A stretch of DNA of 64,000 nt. Origin: Massilia polaris (GTDB lineage: Bacteria > Pseudomonadota > Gammaproteobacteria > Burkholderiales > Burkholderiaceae_D). Under the pieces are notes generated by a model. The model was given only the letters and a program-made list of their open reading frames with translations. It searched no databases and was not told the DNA's origin. The first letter of the stretch is position 1, and each line of letters opens with the position of its first letter. The position numbers were made by a program, and so were the translations under genes. Positions 21,825 to 30,088 of the stretch are shown in pieces. The stretch spans positions 124,001-188,000 of the forward strand of contig NZ_JABBGG010000003.1 of NCBI RefSeq assembly GCF_012927275.1, written 5' to 3'.

Positions 21825-21832
21825 GTTCAACG

Positions 21833-23572
21833 TCAGTCGCCACGCACTTTGACATAGCGGCCGGGCGCCGGTTCGATCGGCCGGAACTGTGCATTGCCGG
21901 GCTTGGCCGGGGCCTTGATGTCCTTGCCGCCATTGTCCGCGAGGAACTTGGCCCACTCGCCCCACCAGCTTCCCTTGTGCTCGGTGGAGCCTTCGATCCA
22001 GGCGGCTGCCGTCTTCGGCCGCGCCTTGCCGTTGCCGTCGTTGAGCCAGTAGCTGCGTTTTCCCTTCGATGCCGGATTGATCACCCCGGCGATATGGCCG
22101 GACGCGCCCAGCACGAAGCGGTTTGCCTTCGGCTTCTTCGGATTGAGCAGCGACATCGACTCGAACGCCGCGGTCCACGGCACGATGTGGTCTTCCTTCG
22201 AACCGAACAGGAACACGGGCGCGTCGATGCTGCCGAGGTGGACCGGCACCCCGGCGACCGTCAGTTTACCGCCTTCGCGCAAGTTGTTTTCCAGATACAT
22301 ATTGCGGAGGTACCAGCAAAACATCGGGCCCGGCAGGTTGGTGCTGTCGGCGTTCCAGTACAGCAGGTCGAACGCGGGTGGTTCGTTGCCCTTCAGGTAA
22401 TTCGACTGGACGTAGTTCCATACCAGGTCGTTTGGACGCAGTGCGGAGAAGGTCGTGGCCAGGTCGCGGCCCGGCATCAGCCCGCCCTGGCCCAGCGCCT
22501 GTTCGCGCATCGCTACCTGGGCCTGGTCGATAAAGACGTCCAGCACGCCGGTGTCCTTGAAATCCAGCAAGGTCGTCAGCAGGGTAACGCTGGATGCGGC
22601 CTGGTCGCCGCGGCCCGCCAGCACGGCAAGCGCGCTGGCGACGATGGTGCCGCCGACGCAGAAGCCGAAGGCGTTGATCTTGTCCAGGCCGCTGATCGCG
22701 CGGGTCACTTCAATCGCCTTGATCGCGCCGGTCTCGACGTAATCGTCCCAGGTCAGCGAGCCCAGGTCCTTGCCAGGATTGCGCCACGACATCAGCATCA
22801 CGGTATTGCCCTGCTCCACCGCGTAGCGCACCACCGAGTTTTCAGGCTGCAGGTCGAGGATGTAGAACTTGTTGATGCAAGGTGGCACGATCAGCAGCGG
22901 CGTTTGGTGGACCGTCGGCGTGACTGGATCGTACTGGATCAGCTGGAACAGTTCGTTCTCGAAGACCACCTGGCCCGGCGCGGTGGCGACATTGCGGCCG
23001 ACCTCGAAGGCGGACTCGTCGGATTGAGAAATGCGGCCCTTCTGCATATCGGCCAGCATGTTGGCCAGGCCCTTGGTCAGGCTCTCGCCCTTGGTGTCGA
23101 TCAGCTTTTGCTGCGCTTCAGGATTTGTCGCAAGGTAGTTAGCGGGCGACATCGCATCGACCATCTGCTGGACGGCAAAGCGGATTTTCTGGAGTTCGCG
23201 CGGGGGCGCGTCGACCGCTTCGGCCAGCGCCACCAGGAACTCGCCATGCAGCAGGTAGGATGCGGCGTGGAACGCGTTCAGCGGGTTGGACTGCCATTCA
23301 GGGGCAGAAAAACGGCGGTCCGACAGCGCCGGCTTGCGCGAGGCGATAAAATCCTGCCACAGCGCGCCGGCTTTCTGCATGTAGTCGGCGCGGATCTCAT
23401 CCAGTTTGGCTGGCTTGATCGAAACGCCGGCATCCTTCATCATGCCAGCCAACGGATTGGCGCTTTGCTCGGGCAGCTTGAACCATGATTGCCATCCTTG
23501 CGGATTGGCGAACTGCGTCATCCAGGCCGAGGCCATCGCTTGCGGATCGGGCATATTCATGTGGGTATCCAT
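21833..23572 (-). CDS. phaC: Class I poly(3-hydroxyalkanoate) synthase PhaC
   Basis: 579-aa synthase that polymerises (R)-3-hydroxyacyl-CoA into PHA on granules. The lipase-like box GFCVGG carries the nucleophile Cys305. The catalytic Asp is in GSKEDHIVPW and the His in GASGHIAGVINP. Length and single-subunit form fit class I. The start at 23572 lacks a Shine-Dalgarno sequence; the ATG at 23560 (MNMPDP) has a GGA seven bases upstream and is an alternative. The start codon lies 32 bases from that of a divergent membrane gene. Together with phaR this shows that the organism stores PHA. Confidence 0.95.
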   Translation of the reverse strand: MDTHMNMPDPQAMASAWMTQFANPQGWQSWFKLPEQSANPLAGMMKDAGVSIKPAKLDEIRADYMQKAGALWQDFIASRKPALSDRRFSAPEWQSNPLNAFHAASYLLHGEFLVALAEAVDAPPRELQKIRFAVQQMVDAMSPANYLATNPEAQQKLIDTKGESLTKGLANMLADMQKGRISQSDESAFEVGRNVATAPGQVVFENELFQLIQYDPVTPTVHQTPLLIVPPCINKFYILDLQPENSVVRYAVEQGNTVMLMSWRNPGKDLGSLTWDDYVETGAIKAIEVTRAISGLDKINAFGFCVGGTIVASALAVLAGRGDQAASSVTLLTTLLDFKDTGVLDVFIDQAQVAMREQALGQGGLMPGRDLATTFSALRPNDLVWNYVQSNYLKGNEPPAFDLLYWNADSTNLPGPMFCWYLRNMYLENNLREGGKLTVAGVPVHLGSIDAPVFLFGSKEDHIVPWTAAFESMSLLNPKKPKANRFVLGASGHIAGVINPASKGKRSYWLNDGNGKARPKTAAAWIEGSTEHKGSWWGEWAKFLADNGGKDIKAPAKPGNAQFRPIEPAPGRYVKVRGD

Positions 23573-23604
23573 TGTTAAAATCGTGTTTCGAATAAGGAAA
23601 ACCT

Positions 23605-23877
23605 ATGTTGATCGTCGCAATAGCATGGATTTACGTGGTCGCGCTGATGTCGCTGACGGAAACCTCCATCGTCGCCGGCGTCATGACCTTCCTCGGCTAC
23701 TGCGTGCTGCCATTGTCAATACTCTACTATCTTACAGGCTCCCGGCGCCGGATGCGCAAGGCCGAGATGAAGGCCGCACGCAGCGCTGCGGCGGCGCCCG
23801 TCGCAGCGCCCGCTGCACTCGGCGATGGCGGCAGTGACGGCGGTTCGGGTGGCTGCGACGGCGGCGGGACTTGCTGA
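23605..23877 (+). CDS. Small membrane protein with Gly/Cys-rich tail, divergent from phaC
   Basis: 90-aa protein with two hydrophobic segments at about 2-20 and 22-43, a basic cluster (GSRRRMRKAEMK) and an Ala-, then Gly- and Asp-rich tail that contains two cysteines and ends in one (GGSGGCDGGGTC). AAGGAA eight bases before the ATG supports the start. The basic cluster after the second segment suggests that the tail is cytoplasmic. I do not recognise a named family. It shares a 32-base divergent gap with phaC, which may or may not mean a common role. Confidence 0.65.
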   Translation: MLIVAIAWIYVVALMSLTETSIVAGVMTFLGYCVLPLSILYYLTGSRRRMRKAEMKAARSAAAAPVAAPAALGDGGSDGGSGGCDGGGTC

Positions 23878-23906
23878 GTTGGCAGTATTGGCCAAGCCCG
23901 CTTGTC

Positions 23907-24695
23907 CTACTTGAGCCAGATCAAACTCGCCTGACGGCCTGTCAGGTGGTCGCGGCGGTACGAATAGAAACTGTCGCGTTCGGTAAATGTACAGTGGGTT
24001 CCGCCTGAAGCCCGGGTAACGCCATCGCGCGCCAGGAACAGCCGCGCCAGCGAATAGATGTCCGCCAGGTACTTGCCCTCATGGCCAGGATACGGAGCGA
24101 AAGCCGCCCTCACCTGATGCGCTTCGGCATCGCCATGTGCGCCTGCCACAAAACTCTCCAGCACATCGGCGCCGACTTCAAACGCTTGCGGCCCGATGGC
24201 CGGCCCCAGCCACGCGGTGATCTCGCCGGCGCCGCGCGCGCGCATCGCCGCCACGGTTTCAGCCAGCACGCCCGCAGCAAGCCCACGCCAGCCCGCATGC
24301 GCTGCGCCAACCACTTTTCCTTCGAGGTCGGCAAACAGCACCGGCAGGCAGTCGGCGGTCATCACCGCGCACACCACGCCGGGGCGATCGGACACGCCGG
24401 CATCAGCCACCTGCACCGGCGCGCCGGGGATCACGGTGGCCGAGTCGGCCACTGCGATACCGTGGACCTGCGACGTCCAGGCAGGCGTTGCCGGCAGCAG
24501 CGACTGCAGCAGCGCCCGGTTCTCGCGCACGGCTTCGGCATCGTCGCCGCAATGCAGGCCAAGGTTCAGCCCGCAGCCACCGCGCCCGTCGTCGTAAGGC
24601 CCGGTGCTGACGCCGCCGCCGCGCAGCGTGGCCATCGCCCCGATGTTGGCGGGGGCGTCTGGCCAGTCCGGCGTGATGAATTGCGCTTGCGTCAT
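23907..24695 (-). CDS. pgeF: Peptidoglycan editing factor PgeF (YfiH/polyphenol oxidase family)
   Basis: 262-aa member of the YfiH/multicopper-like oxidoreductase family. E. coli PgeF removes wrongly incorporated residues from peptidoglycan precursors; other members act as purine nucleosidases or laccase-like enzymes. The His-Cys-His metal-site landmarks are visible in QVHG, TADCLPVLF and GAAHAGWRGL. Its start overlaps the rluD stop by four bases (ATGA), showing coupled translation, the usual rluD-pgeF pairing in proteobacteria. Confidence 0.92.
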   Translation of the reverse strand: MTQAQFITPDWPDAPANIGAMATLRGGGVSTGPYDDGRGGCGLNLGLHCGDDAEAVRENRALLQSLLPATPAWTSQVHGIAVADSATVIPGAPVQVADAGVSDRPGVVCAVMTADCLPVLFADLEGKVVGAAHAGWRGLAAGVLAETVAAMRARGAGEITAWLGPAIGPQAFEVGADVLESFVAGAHGDAEAHQVRAAFAPYPGHEGKYLADIYSLARLFLARDGVTRASGGTHCTFTERDSFYSYRRDHLTGRQASLIWLK

Positions 24696-25729
24696 GCCGC
24701 TTCAGGTTCCGGGATACCGCACCTTGCAATCAGCTCGGCGAAGTCGCCCGCCAGCGGCACGATCCACTCGCAGTCATCGCCGGTGCCGGGATGCACCAGC
24801 CCGAGGCGGCGCGCCTGCAGCGCCTGGCGGTGGAAGAACGGCGCCAGGTGCTGCTTGCCGTACACCGTGTCGCCGACCAGCGCGAAGCCGATCGACATCA
24901 TGTGCACGCGGATCTGGTGGGTACGCCCCGTTTCGAGCTGGCACTGCACCAGGCTGACCGGACGGCCTTCCAGCACGCCGCTGGAAAGGCGCTCGTAATG
25001 CGTGATGGCCGGCTTGGCCGAGAAGTTGGTCGACACCGCCATCTTGACGCGGTCTTTCGGGTGGCGACCCATCGACGCGTCGATGGTGCCGGACAGCTGC
25101 GGCGTGCCCCATACCAGCGCGAAATACTCGCGCTTGACGCTGCGCGCCTGCAGCTGGCGCACCAGGTCGGTCTGCGCCGCCAGCGTCTTGCCGACGACCA
25201 TCAGGCCGCTGGTATCCTTGTCGAGGCGGTGCACGATGCCGGCGCGCGGCACATTCGCCAGTTGCGGGCAGTGGTGCAGCAGGCCGTTGAGCAAGGTCCC
25301 CGACCAGTTGCCGGCGCCAGGATGCACGACCAGGCCGGCCGGCTTGTTGATGACGATGATGTGCTCGTCCTCGTGCACGATGTCGAGCTCGATTGCTTCA
25401 GCTACGTAGGCTTGGTCTTCCGGCGCGCTTTGTGGCAGGATAACGACCGTTTCATCGCCATACGCGGTATCCTTGCCGCGCTTCGGCTTGCCGTCGACGA
25501 GCACGTGCCCGCCTTCGAACCATTGCTGGATGCGGCTGCGCGAATATTGCGGCACCAGGCCGGCGACGACTTTGTCGAGGCGCTGGCCGCATGCGTCCGG
25601 CGCCAGTTCCAGGGTGATCGGGGACAGGTCGGATCCGGCGAGTGCCGGCGCAAATTCAGCGTCCAGTTCATCGTCAAAATCCGGGTCTTCAGGTAAATCC
25701 GCCGAAATCGGCGTTGGAGTTAATATCAC
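24692..25729 (-). CDS. rluD: 23S rRNA pseudouridine synthase RluD
   Basis: Enzyme that makes pseudouridines 1911, 1915 and 1917 in helix 69 of 23S rRNA. An S4 domain (QRLDKVVAGL, RIQQWFEGGHVLVDG) precedes the synthase domain; the catalytic Asp is in HRLDKDTSGLMVV. The frame is open up to 25882, but that extension would run through the bamD promoter and start; the in-frame GTG at 25729, with GGGAA close upstream, gives 345 aa, the normal length. The acidic N-terminal 35 residues are variable. It is divergent from bamD. Confidence 0.93.
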   Translation of the reverse strand: MILTPTPISADLPEDPDFDDELDAEFAPALAGSDLSPITLELAPDACGQRLDKVVAGLVPQYSRSRIQQWFEGGHVLVDGKPKRGKDTAYGDETVVILPQSAPEDQAYVAEAIELDIVHEDEHIIVINKPAGLVVHPGAGNWSGTLLNGLLHHCPQLANVPRAGIVHRLDKDTSGLMVVGKTLAAQTDLVRQLQARSVKREYFALVWGTPQLSGTIDASMGRHPKDRVKMAVSTNFSAKPAITHYERLSSGVLEGRPVSLVQCQLETGRTHQIRVHMMSIGFALVGDTVYGKQHLAPFFHRQALQARRLGLVHPGTGDDCEWIVPLAGDFAELIARCGIPEPEAA

Positions 25730-25744
25730 AGCATTCCCATCGGC

Positions 25745-25750
25745 TATAAT
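25745..25750 (+). promoter_or_regulatory. Putative -10 box for bamD
   Basis: A perfect TATAAT lies 40 bases before the bamD ATG in the divergent rluD-bamD gap. A weak -35 (TTAATA at 25720-25725) is 19 bases upstream. Position and divergence fit a promoter, but the -35 is poor. Confidence 0.45.
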
Positions 25751-25790
25751 CAGCCTTTCGTTGAAACTCGAATAATTCTTGCAAAAAGAT

Positions 25791-26594
25791 ATGCAAAAAA
25801 AATTGAAAGTAGTTGTTGCTTCGTTCCTTCTGCTTGGTATGTCGGCTTGCAGCTTGTTGCCGGAAAAGACCGACGAGACCAAAAACTGGTCGGTAGAGAA
25901 ATTATACGCTGAGGCGCGCGCTGAAATGACCGGCGGTCATTACGAGAGTGCGATCAAGCTGTTCGAACGCCTCGAATCCAACTACCCGTTCGGCACCTAC
26001 GCCGCACAGGCGCAGATGGAAATCGCGTACGCCCATTACAAGACCCAGGACCAGGCCCAGGCGCTGGCGGCGGTCGAGCGCTTCATCAAGCTGCACCCGA
26101 ATCACGCCGCGGTCGATTACATGTACTACCTGCGCGGCCTGATCAGCTTCAACGACCAGGTCGGTTTCCTCGGCTCGCTGTACACCCAGGACCCGACCGA
26201 GCGCGACCCGAAAGCGACGCGCGAATCGTTCGCCGCGTTCAAGGCGCTGGTCGACAAATTCCCGAACAGTGTCTACGCGGCAGACTCGATCGCGCGCATG
26301 AAGTACCTGGTCAACGCGATGGCACAGTACGAAGTGCACGTGGCCAACTACTACTTCCGCCGCGGCGCCTACCTCGCCTCGCTGAACCGCGCGCAAAAAG
26401 CGGTCCAGGAATACCAGGACGCCCCGGCGATCGAAGAAGCGCTGTGGCTGATGGTCCAGAACTACGACAAGCTCAATATGCCTGAGATGCGTGCCGACGC
26501 GCGCCGCGTCTTCGTCAAGAGTTTCCCGAGCAGCCGCTTCCTGAACGCGAACGCGCAAGGCAAGCAGTGGTGGAGATTCTGGGGCGGCAAATAA
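25791..26594 (+). CDS. bamD: Outer membrane assembly lipoprotein BamD
   Basis: 267-aa lipoprotein of the BAM complex that folds beta-barrel proteins into the outer membrane. The lipobox MSAC places the lipidated residue at Cys20. The mature part is a set of TPR-like helices, with GHYESAIKLFERLESNYPFG as the first and typical BamD blocks such as YMYYLRGL and VANYYFRRGAY. An upstream TTG at 25779 is in frame, but the ATG at 25791 starts the signal peptide directly. It is essential in known bacteria. It is convergent with yaaA across a large inverted repeat. Confidence 0.95.
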   Translation: MQKKLKVVVASFLLLGMSACSLLPEKTDETKNWSVEKLYAEARAEMTGGHYESAIKLFERLESNYPFGTYAAQAQMEIAYAHYKTQDQAQALAAVERFIKLHPNHAAVDYMYYLRGLISFNDQVGFLGSLYTQDPTERDPKATRESFAAFKALVDKFPNSVYAADSIARMKYLVNAMAQYEVHVANYYFRRGAYLASLNRAQKAVQEYQDAPAIEEALWLMVQNYDKLNMPEMRADARRVFVKSFPSSRFLNANAQGKQWWRFWGGK

Positions 26595-26607
26595 TCTAGC
26601 CCGCTCC

Positions 26608-26679
26608 CCTTGGGGGTCAGGTCTGGCAATCGGACATTTTAGTTCCGCAATGTCCGATTGCCAGACCTGACCCCCAAGG
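26608..26679. repeat. Perfect 30-bp inverted repeat between bamD and yaaA
   Basis: Arms 26608-26637 and 26650-26679 are exact reverse complements over 30 bp, and one more pair closes the loop to 10 bases. Each arm contains the GGGGGTCAGGTCTG motif. It lies exactly between two convergent stop codons and could work as a terminator for both, though it lacks a T tract. Its size and perfection are more like a REP doublet or a small non-autonomous mobile element than a plain terminator. Confidence 0.85.
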
Positions 26680-26684
26680 AGGAA

Positions 26685-27452
26685 TCAGGCGACTTTGCGG
26701 CGGAACACCCAGGTCTTGTCGTTCGACGCATCCTTCACAAACGCATAACCGTCCACGTCGAAGCGCTTGAGCTTTTGCGGGTCGGCAATCCCCTTCACCG
26801 CCGCGTAGCGCGCCATCATGCCGCGGGCGCGCTTGGCAAAGAACGAGATAATCTTGTACTGTCCGTTCTTCCAGTCCTCGAACACCGGCGTGATCACCGG
26901 CACCGACAGCAGCTTCGGCTTGACCGACTTGAAGTATTCCTCCGACGCCAGGTTCACCAGCACTTTCGCGTCCTGTTCCGCAGCCAGTTCGTTCAGCTTG
27001 CCGGTGACGGTTTCGCCCCAGAATGCGTACAGGTCCTTGCCGTGGGGCGTCGACAGGCGCGTGCCCATTTCGAGCCGGTGCGGCTGGATCAGGTCGAGCG
27101 GCCGCAGCACGCCATACAGGCCGGACAGGATGCGCAGCTTCGATTGCGCGTACGCGAGCTGCTTGGGCTTGAGCGAGCGCGCGTCGAAACCGTCGTAGAC
27201 GTCACCGTTGAAGGTCATGATGGCCTGGCGCCCGTCCGCCGGTTCGGCATTCCAGCTCGCGTAGCGGCCCACGTTGAGCGCCGACAGCGTGTCCGAGATG
27301 CTCATCAGGCTGCCAAGGTCCGCCGGCGAATAGCTGCGCAGCACGTCGATCAGTTCGCGCGATCGGTGCAGGAAGTCAGGCGTGGTGTGCAGCTTGGTGG
27401 TGGGAGGCGTTTCGAGGTCGAGCGATTTTGCGGGCGACAAGACAATCAGCAT
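26685..27452 (-). CDS. yaaA: Peroxide stress protein YaaA (DUF328)
   Basis: 255-aa cytoplasmic protein of the YaaA/UPF0246 family. It starts with the diagnostic [12 protein letters not shown] and later has [14 protein letters not shown] and [14 protein letters not shown]. coli YaaA lowers intracellular free iron under peroxide stress and has a DNA-binding fold. The stop lies 6 bases from the large inverted repeat. The start is 37 bases from that of the divergent PIN gene. Confidence 0.94.
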   Translation of the reverse strand: MLIVLSPAKSLDLETPPTTKLHTTPDFLHRSRELIDVLRSYSPADLGSLMSISDTLSALNVGRYASWNAEPADGRQAIMTFNGDVYDGFDARSLKPKQLAYAQSKLRILSGLYGVLRPLDLIQPHRLEMGTRLSTPHGKDLYAFWGETVTGKLNELAAEQDAKVLVNLASEEYFKSVKPKLLSVPVITPVFEDWKNGQYKIISFFAKRARGMMARYAAVKGIADPQKLKRFDVDGYAFVKDASNDKTWVFRRKVA

Positions 27453-27489
27453 AGAATTAGTTCAACAATCAAACGATAAACAATCCGAC

Positions 27490-27948
27490 ATGATACCTGC
27501 TCCAGCGAAACGCATCGTCATCGATACCAACGTCTGCCTCGACCTGTTCGTGTTCCACGACCCGCGCTGGAACACGCTGCTGGCCGACATCGAAAGCGGC
27601 GCGCTCGAAGTCGTCACGCGTTTCGATTGCCGCGACGAATACCACGTCGTGCTGCACTACCCTCACCTGCCGCTCGACGCGGCCAGCCGCCCGCGTTCGG
27701 CCGAGCGCTTCGATTCGCTGGTCAAGGTGGTCGCGCCCGAACCAAAGCTGATCCGCCTGCCGGTATGCAGCGACAAGGATGACCAGAAATTCCTCGAGGT
27801 GGCGCGCGACGCCAGCGCCGAGATTTTGATCACCAAGGACAAGGCCCTGCTGAAGCTGGCCCGCAAGACCGCGCAAGCTGGTTTGTTCCGCATCATGTTG
27901 CCGGAAGCATGGGTCAAAGCACGGGCTGCCGAAGCTGCGCTAGAATGA
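27490..27948 (+). CDS. PIN-domain protein, putative toxin component (TIGR00305-like)
   Basis: 152-aa PIN nuclease-like protein. Acidic residues expected for metal binding are present in IVIDTNVCLDLF near the N-terminus, in the central SDKDDQKFLE and in LITKDKALLKL. The frame is open upstream to 27382, but only the ATG at 27490 starts at the first PIN strand. No antitoxin gene is adjacent: the next gene is an aminotransferase 28 bases downstream and yaaA is divergent. It could be an orphan PIN RNase rather than a toxin-antitoxin module. Confidence 0.82.
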   Translation: MIPAPAKRIVIDTNVCLDLFVFHDPRWNTLLADIESGALEVVTRFDCRDEYHVVLHYPHLPLDAASRPRSAERFDSLVKVVAPEPKLIRLPVCSDKDDQKFLEVARDASAEILITKDKALLKLARKTAQAGLFRIMLPEAWVKARAAEAALE

Positions 27949-27976
27949 AAAGTCGCTCAATAACTTTCAACGCATC

Positions 27977-29134
27977 ATGAACAGCCCTACCCTGCGCACC
28001 AAACTCCCCGCCGTCGGCACCACCGTCTTCACCCGCATGTCGGCCCTGGCAGTCGAGCACAGCGCAGTCAACCTGGGCCAGGGCTTCCCCGACTTCGCAT
28101 CCGACCCGGCACTGCAGCAGATGGTGTCGGACGCCATGCGGGCCGGCCACAACCAGTATCCGATGATGTCCGGCGTGCCCGCCCTGCGCGAGGCGATCGC
28201 CGCCAAGGTGGCGACGCTGTACGGCCACGCCTACGACGCCGCAACTGAAATCACCGTCACCTCCGGCGCCAGCCAGGCCGTACAGACGGCCATCCTGTGC
28301 TGCGTGCATCCGGGCGACGAAGTGATCGTCATCGAACCTGCCTACGACTGCTACCTGCCCAATATCACGCTGGCGGGCGGCGTGACGGTGGCGGTCTCGA
28401 TGGAACTGGGCGCCGATGGCTACAGCGTGCCGTGGCACAAGCTTGCAGCGGCGGTCACAGCGCGCACCCGCCTGATCATCATCAATTCGCCGCACAACCC
28501 GACCGGCTCGATCCTGCGCGAGTCCGACCTGCAGGCGCTGTCCGACATCGTTCACGGCACCGATATTCTTGTGTTGTCCGACGAGGTCTACGAGCACATG
28601 GTGTTCGACGGCGCGCGCCATGAATCGGTATGCCGCCATGCGGACCTGGTCGCGCGCTCGTTCGTGATCTCCAGCTTCGGTAAAACCTATCACGTGACCG
28701 GCTGGAAGGTCGGCTACGTGGCGGCGCCGAAGGCGTTGATGGCGGAGTTCCGCAAGGTGCACCAGTACAACGTGTTCACGGTCAACACGCCGATGCAGCA
28801 CGGCATTGCCAACTACATGGCCGATCCGAAGCCATATCTTGCGTTGCCTTCCTTTTACCAGCGCAAGCGCGACCTGTTCCGCGAAGGACTGGCCAAGTCG
28901 CGCTTTACGCTGCTGCCTGCCGATGGCACCTACTTCCAGTGCGTGCGTTACGCCGCGATTTCCAGGCTGGATGAGGCGGCGTTCTCCGAATGGCTGACGA
29001 CAGAAATCAAGGTCGCGGCAATCCCTGTCTCGGCGTTCTACAGCCAGCCGCAGGAATCGGGCATCGTGCGCTTCTGCTTCGCGAAAAAGGACGAGACGCT
29101 GCAGCTGGCGTTGGAGCGCCTGTCCAGCTTGTAA
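27977..29134 (+). CDS. Methionine aminotransferase-like PLP enzyme (YbdL-like)
   Basis: 385-aa class I/II aminotransferase. The PLP lysine is Lys236 in SFGKTYHVTGWKVGY; SPHNPTGS and DEVYEHMVFDG are the other PLP-fold landmarks. The N-terminal VNLGQGFPDF and overall pattern match YbdL-type methionine/kynurenine aminotransferases, which transaminate methionine, phenylalanine or histidine. It may be cotranscribed with the PIN gene, 28 bases upstream, and the HD gene, 22 bases downstream. Exact substrate is inferred. Confidence 0.88.
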   Translation: MNSPTLRTKLPAVGTTVFTRMSALAVEHSAVNLGQGFPDFASDPALQQMVSDAMRAGHNQYPMMSGVPALREAIAAKVATLYGHAYDAATEITVTSGASQAVQTAILCCVHPGDEVIVIEPAYDCYLPNITLAGGVTVAVSMELGADGYSVPWHKLAAAVTARTRLIIINSPHNPTGSILRESDLQALSDIVHGTDILVLSDEVYEHMVFDGARHESVCRHADLVARSFVISSFGKTYHVTGWKVGYVAAPKALMAEFRKVHQYNVFTVNTPMQHGIANYMADPKPYLALPSFYQRKRDLFREGLAKSRFTLLPADGTYFQCVRYAAISRLDEAAFSEWLTTEIKVAAIPVSAFYSQPQESGIVRFCFAKKDETLQLALERLSSL

Positions 29135-29155
29135 GATCACCGTGGGGAGACCGTC

Positions 29156-30088
29156 ATGGCAGAATTGGAAGCCACGCAACACGTTCCCGCCGCCCCGGCC
29201 TCGGTCCTGCGCAGCCTGAACCTGCTCGCGCATCGGCTCGAACGGGTCTTGGTATCGCTGGGGGCTGACGGCGGTGCCGACACCGAGCTGCGCTCCATCG
29301 CCGGCGGCATCCTCGAGGCCGCGCAGAGATCGCCCGACGTTGCACTTGCGAGCATTTACCGGAACCAGATTGCCGGCCCGTACGCGGTTCGCCACTGCGT
29401 CGAGGTTGCCATTATCTGTGCGCTGGTCGCGCCCGCCATCCCCACCATCGCGGCCGCGTTGACGATGAACGCCGGCATGGTCCGGCTCGTTGAAACATTC
29501 CAGCTCCGGGATTGCGCGCTCAGCGACGAGGAACGCCGCGCGGTCCTGCACCACCCGGCCGAAAGCGCGGAGCTGCTGCGCCGGGCCGGCGTCGACGATG
29601 AGGCGTGGATCGCCTGCGTGCTCGCTCATCACGAGCTTGACGATGGCAGCGGCTATCCAGAGGGACGCCGGGCAGGCGACATACCGGAAGCGGCCAGGCT
29701 GATCGGCATGGCCGACCGCTACTGTGCGATGGTCTCGGCGCGCAACTACAGGCGGTCCCTGCTGCCTCCCGACGCACTCAGGAAACTACGCGCCGATGGC
29801 AACCACCAGCGGCTGATGGCGGCGTTCGAGCAGGACATCGGCGAGTACCCGCCGGGCACGCTGGTCCGCCTGGCCAACGGCGAAACGGGGGTGGTGTCAT
29901 CGCGCCGAGGCGAGGACGGCGCGATCCAGGTCCATACCTTGCGCGACACTTTGGGGGTGCCGTTCCTGCCCTTCGAACAGCGCAGCACGCGCGAGCCGCA
30001 TTTCGCCATCGCCGGGGCGCTGCACGAAGACAGCGCCGGATTGCGGTTCAGCATGCGCCAGATTTGGGGCGACGCCGCCGCGGTCTGA
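29156..30088 (+). CDS. HD-GYP-like protein with degenerate metal site
   Basis: 310-aa protein with the layout of an HD-GYP phosphodiesterase. The first His (RHCVEVAI, His80), the HHP segment near 132-134 and HHELDDGSGYP at 158-168 are kept. But the signature HDxGK doublet is replaced by MNAGM at 104-108, so two expected metal ligands are missing. It is therefore probably inactive as a c-di-GMP hydrolase and may be a sensor or scaffold. A C-terminal region of about 80 residues follows. Its stop directly abuts the stop of the convergent GST gene. Confidence 0.72.
   Translation: MAELEATQHVPAAPASVLRSLNLLAHRLERVLVSLGADGGADTELRSIAGGILEAAQRSPDVALASIYRNQIAGPYAVRHCVEVAIICALVAPAIPTIAAALTMNAGMVRLVETFQLRDCALSDEERRAVLHHPAESAELLRRAGVDDEAWIACVLAHHELDDGSGYPEGRRAGDIPEAARLIGMADRYCAMVSARNYRRSLLPPDALRKLRADGNHQRLMAAFEQDIGEYPPGTLVRLANGETGVVSSRRGEDGAIQVHTLRDTLGVPFLPFEQRSTREPHFAIAGALHEDSAGLRFSMRQIWGDAAAV

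Noticed and set aside
24692-25882. Longer RluD start at 25882
   Set aside because: Would run through the bamD start and promoter; the added residues do not resemble RluD.
27914-29632. 572-codon minus-strand frame opposite the aminotransferase and HD genes
   Set aside because: Crosses two well-supported genes and has shadow-like composition.
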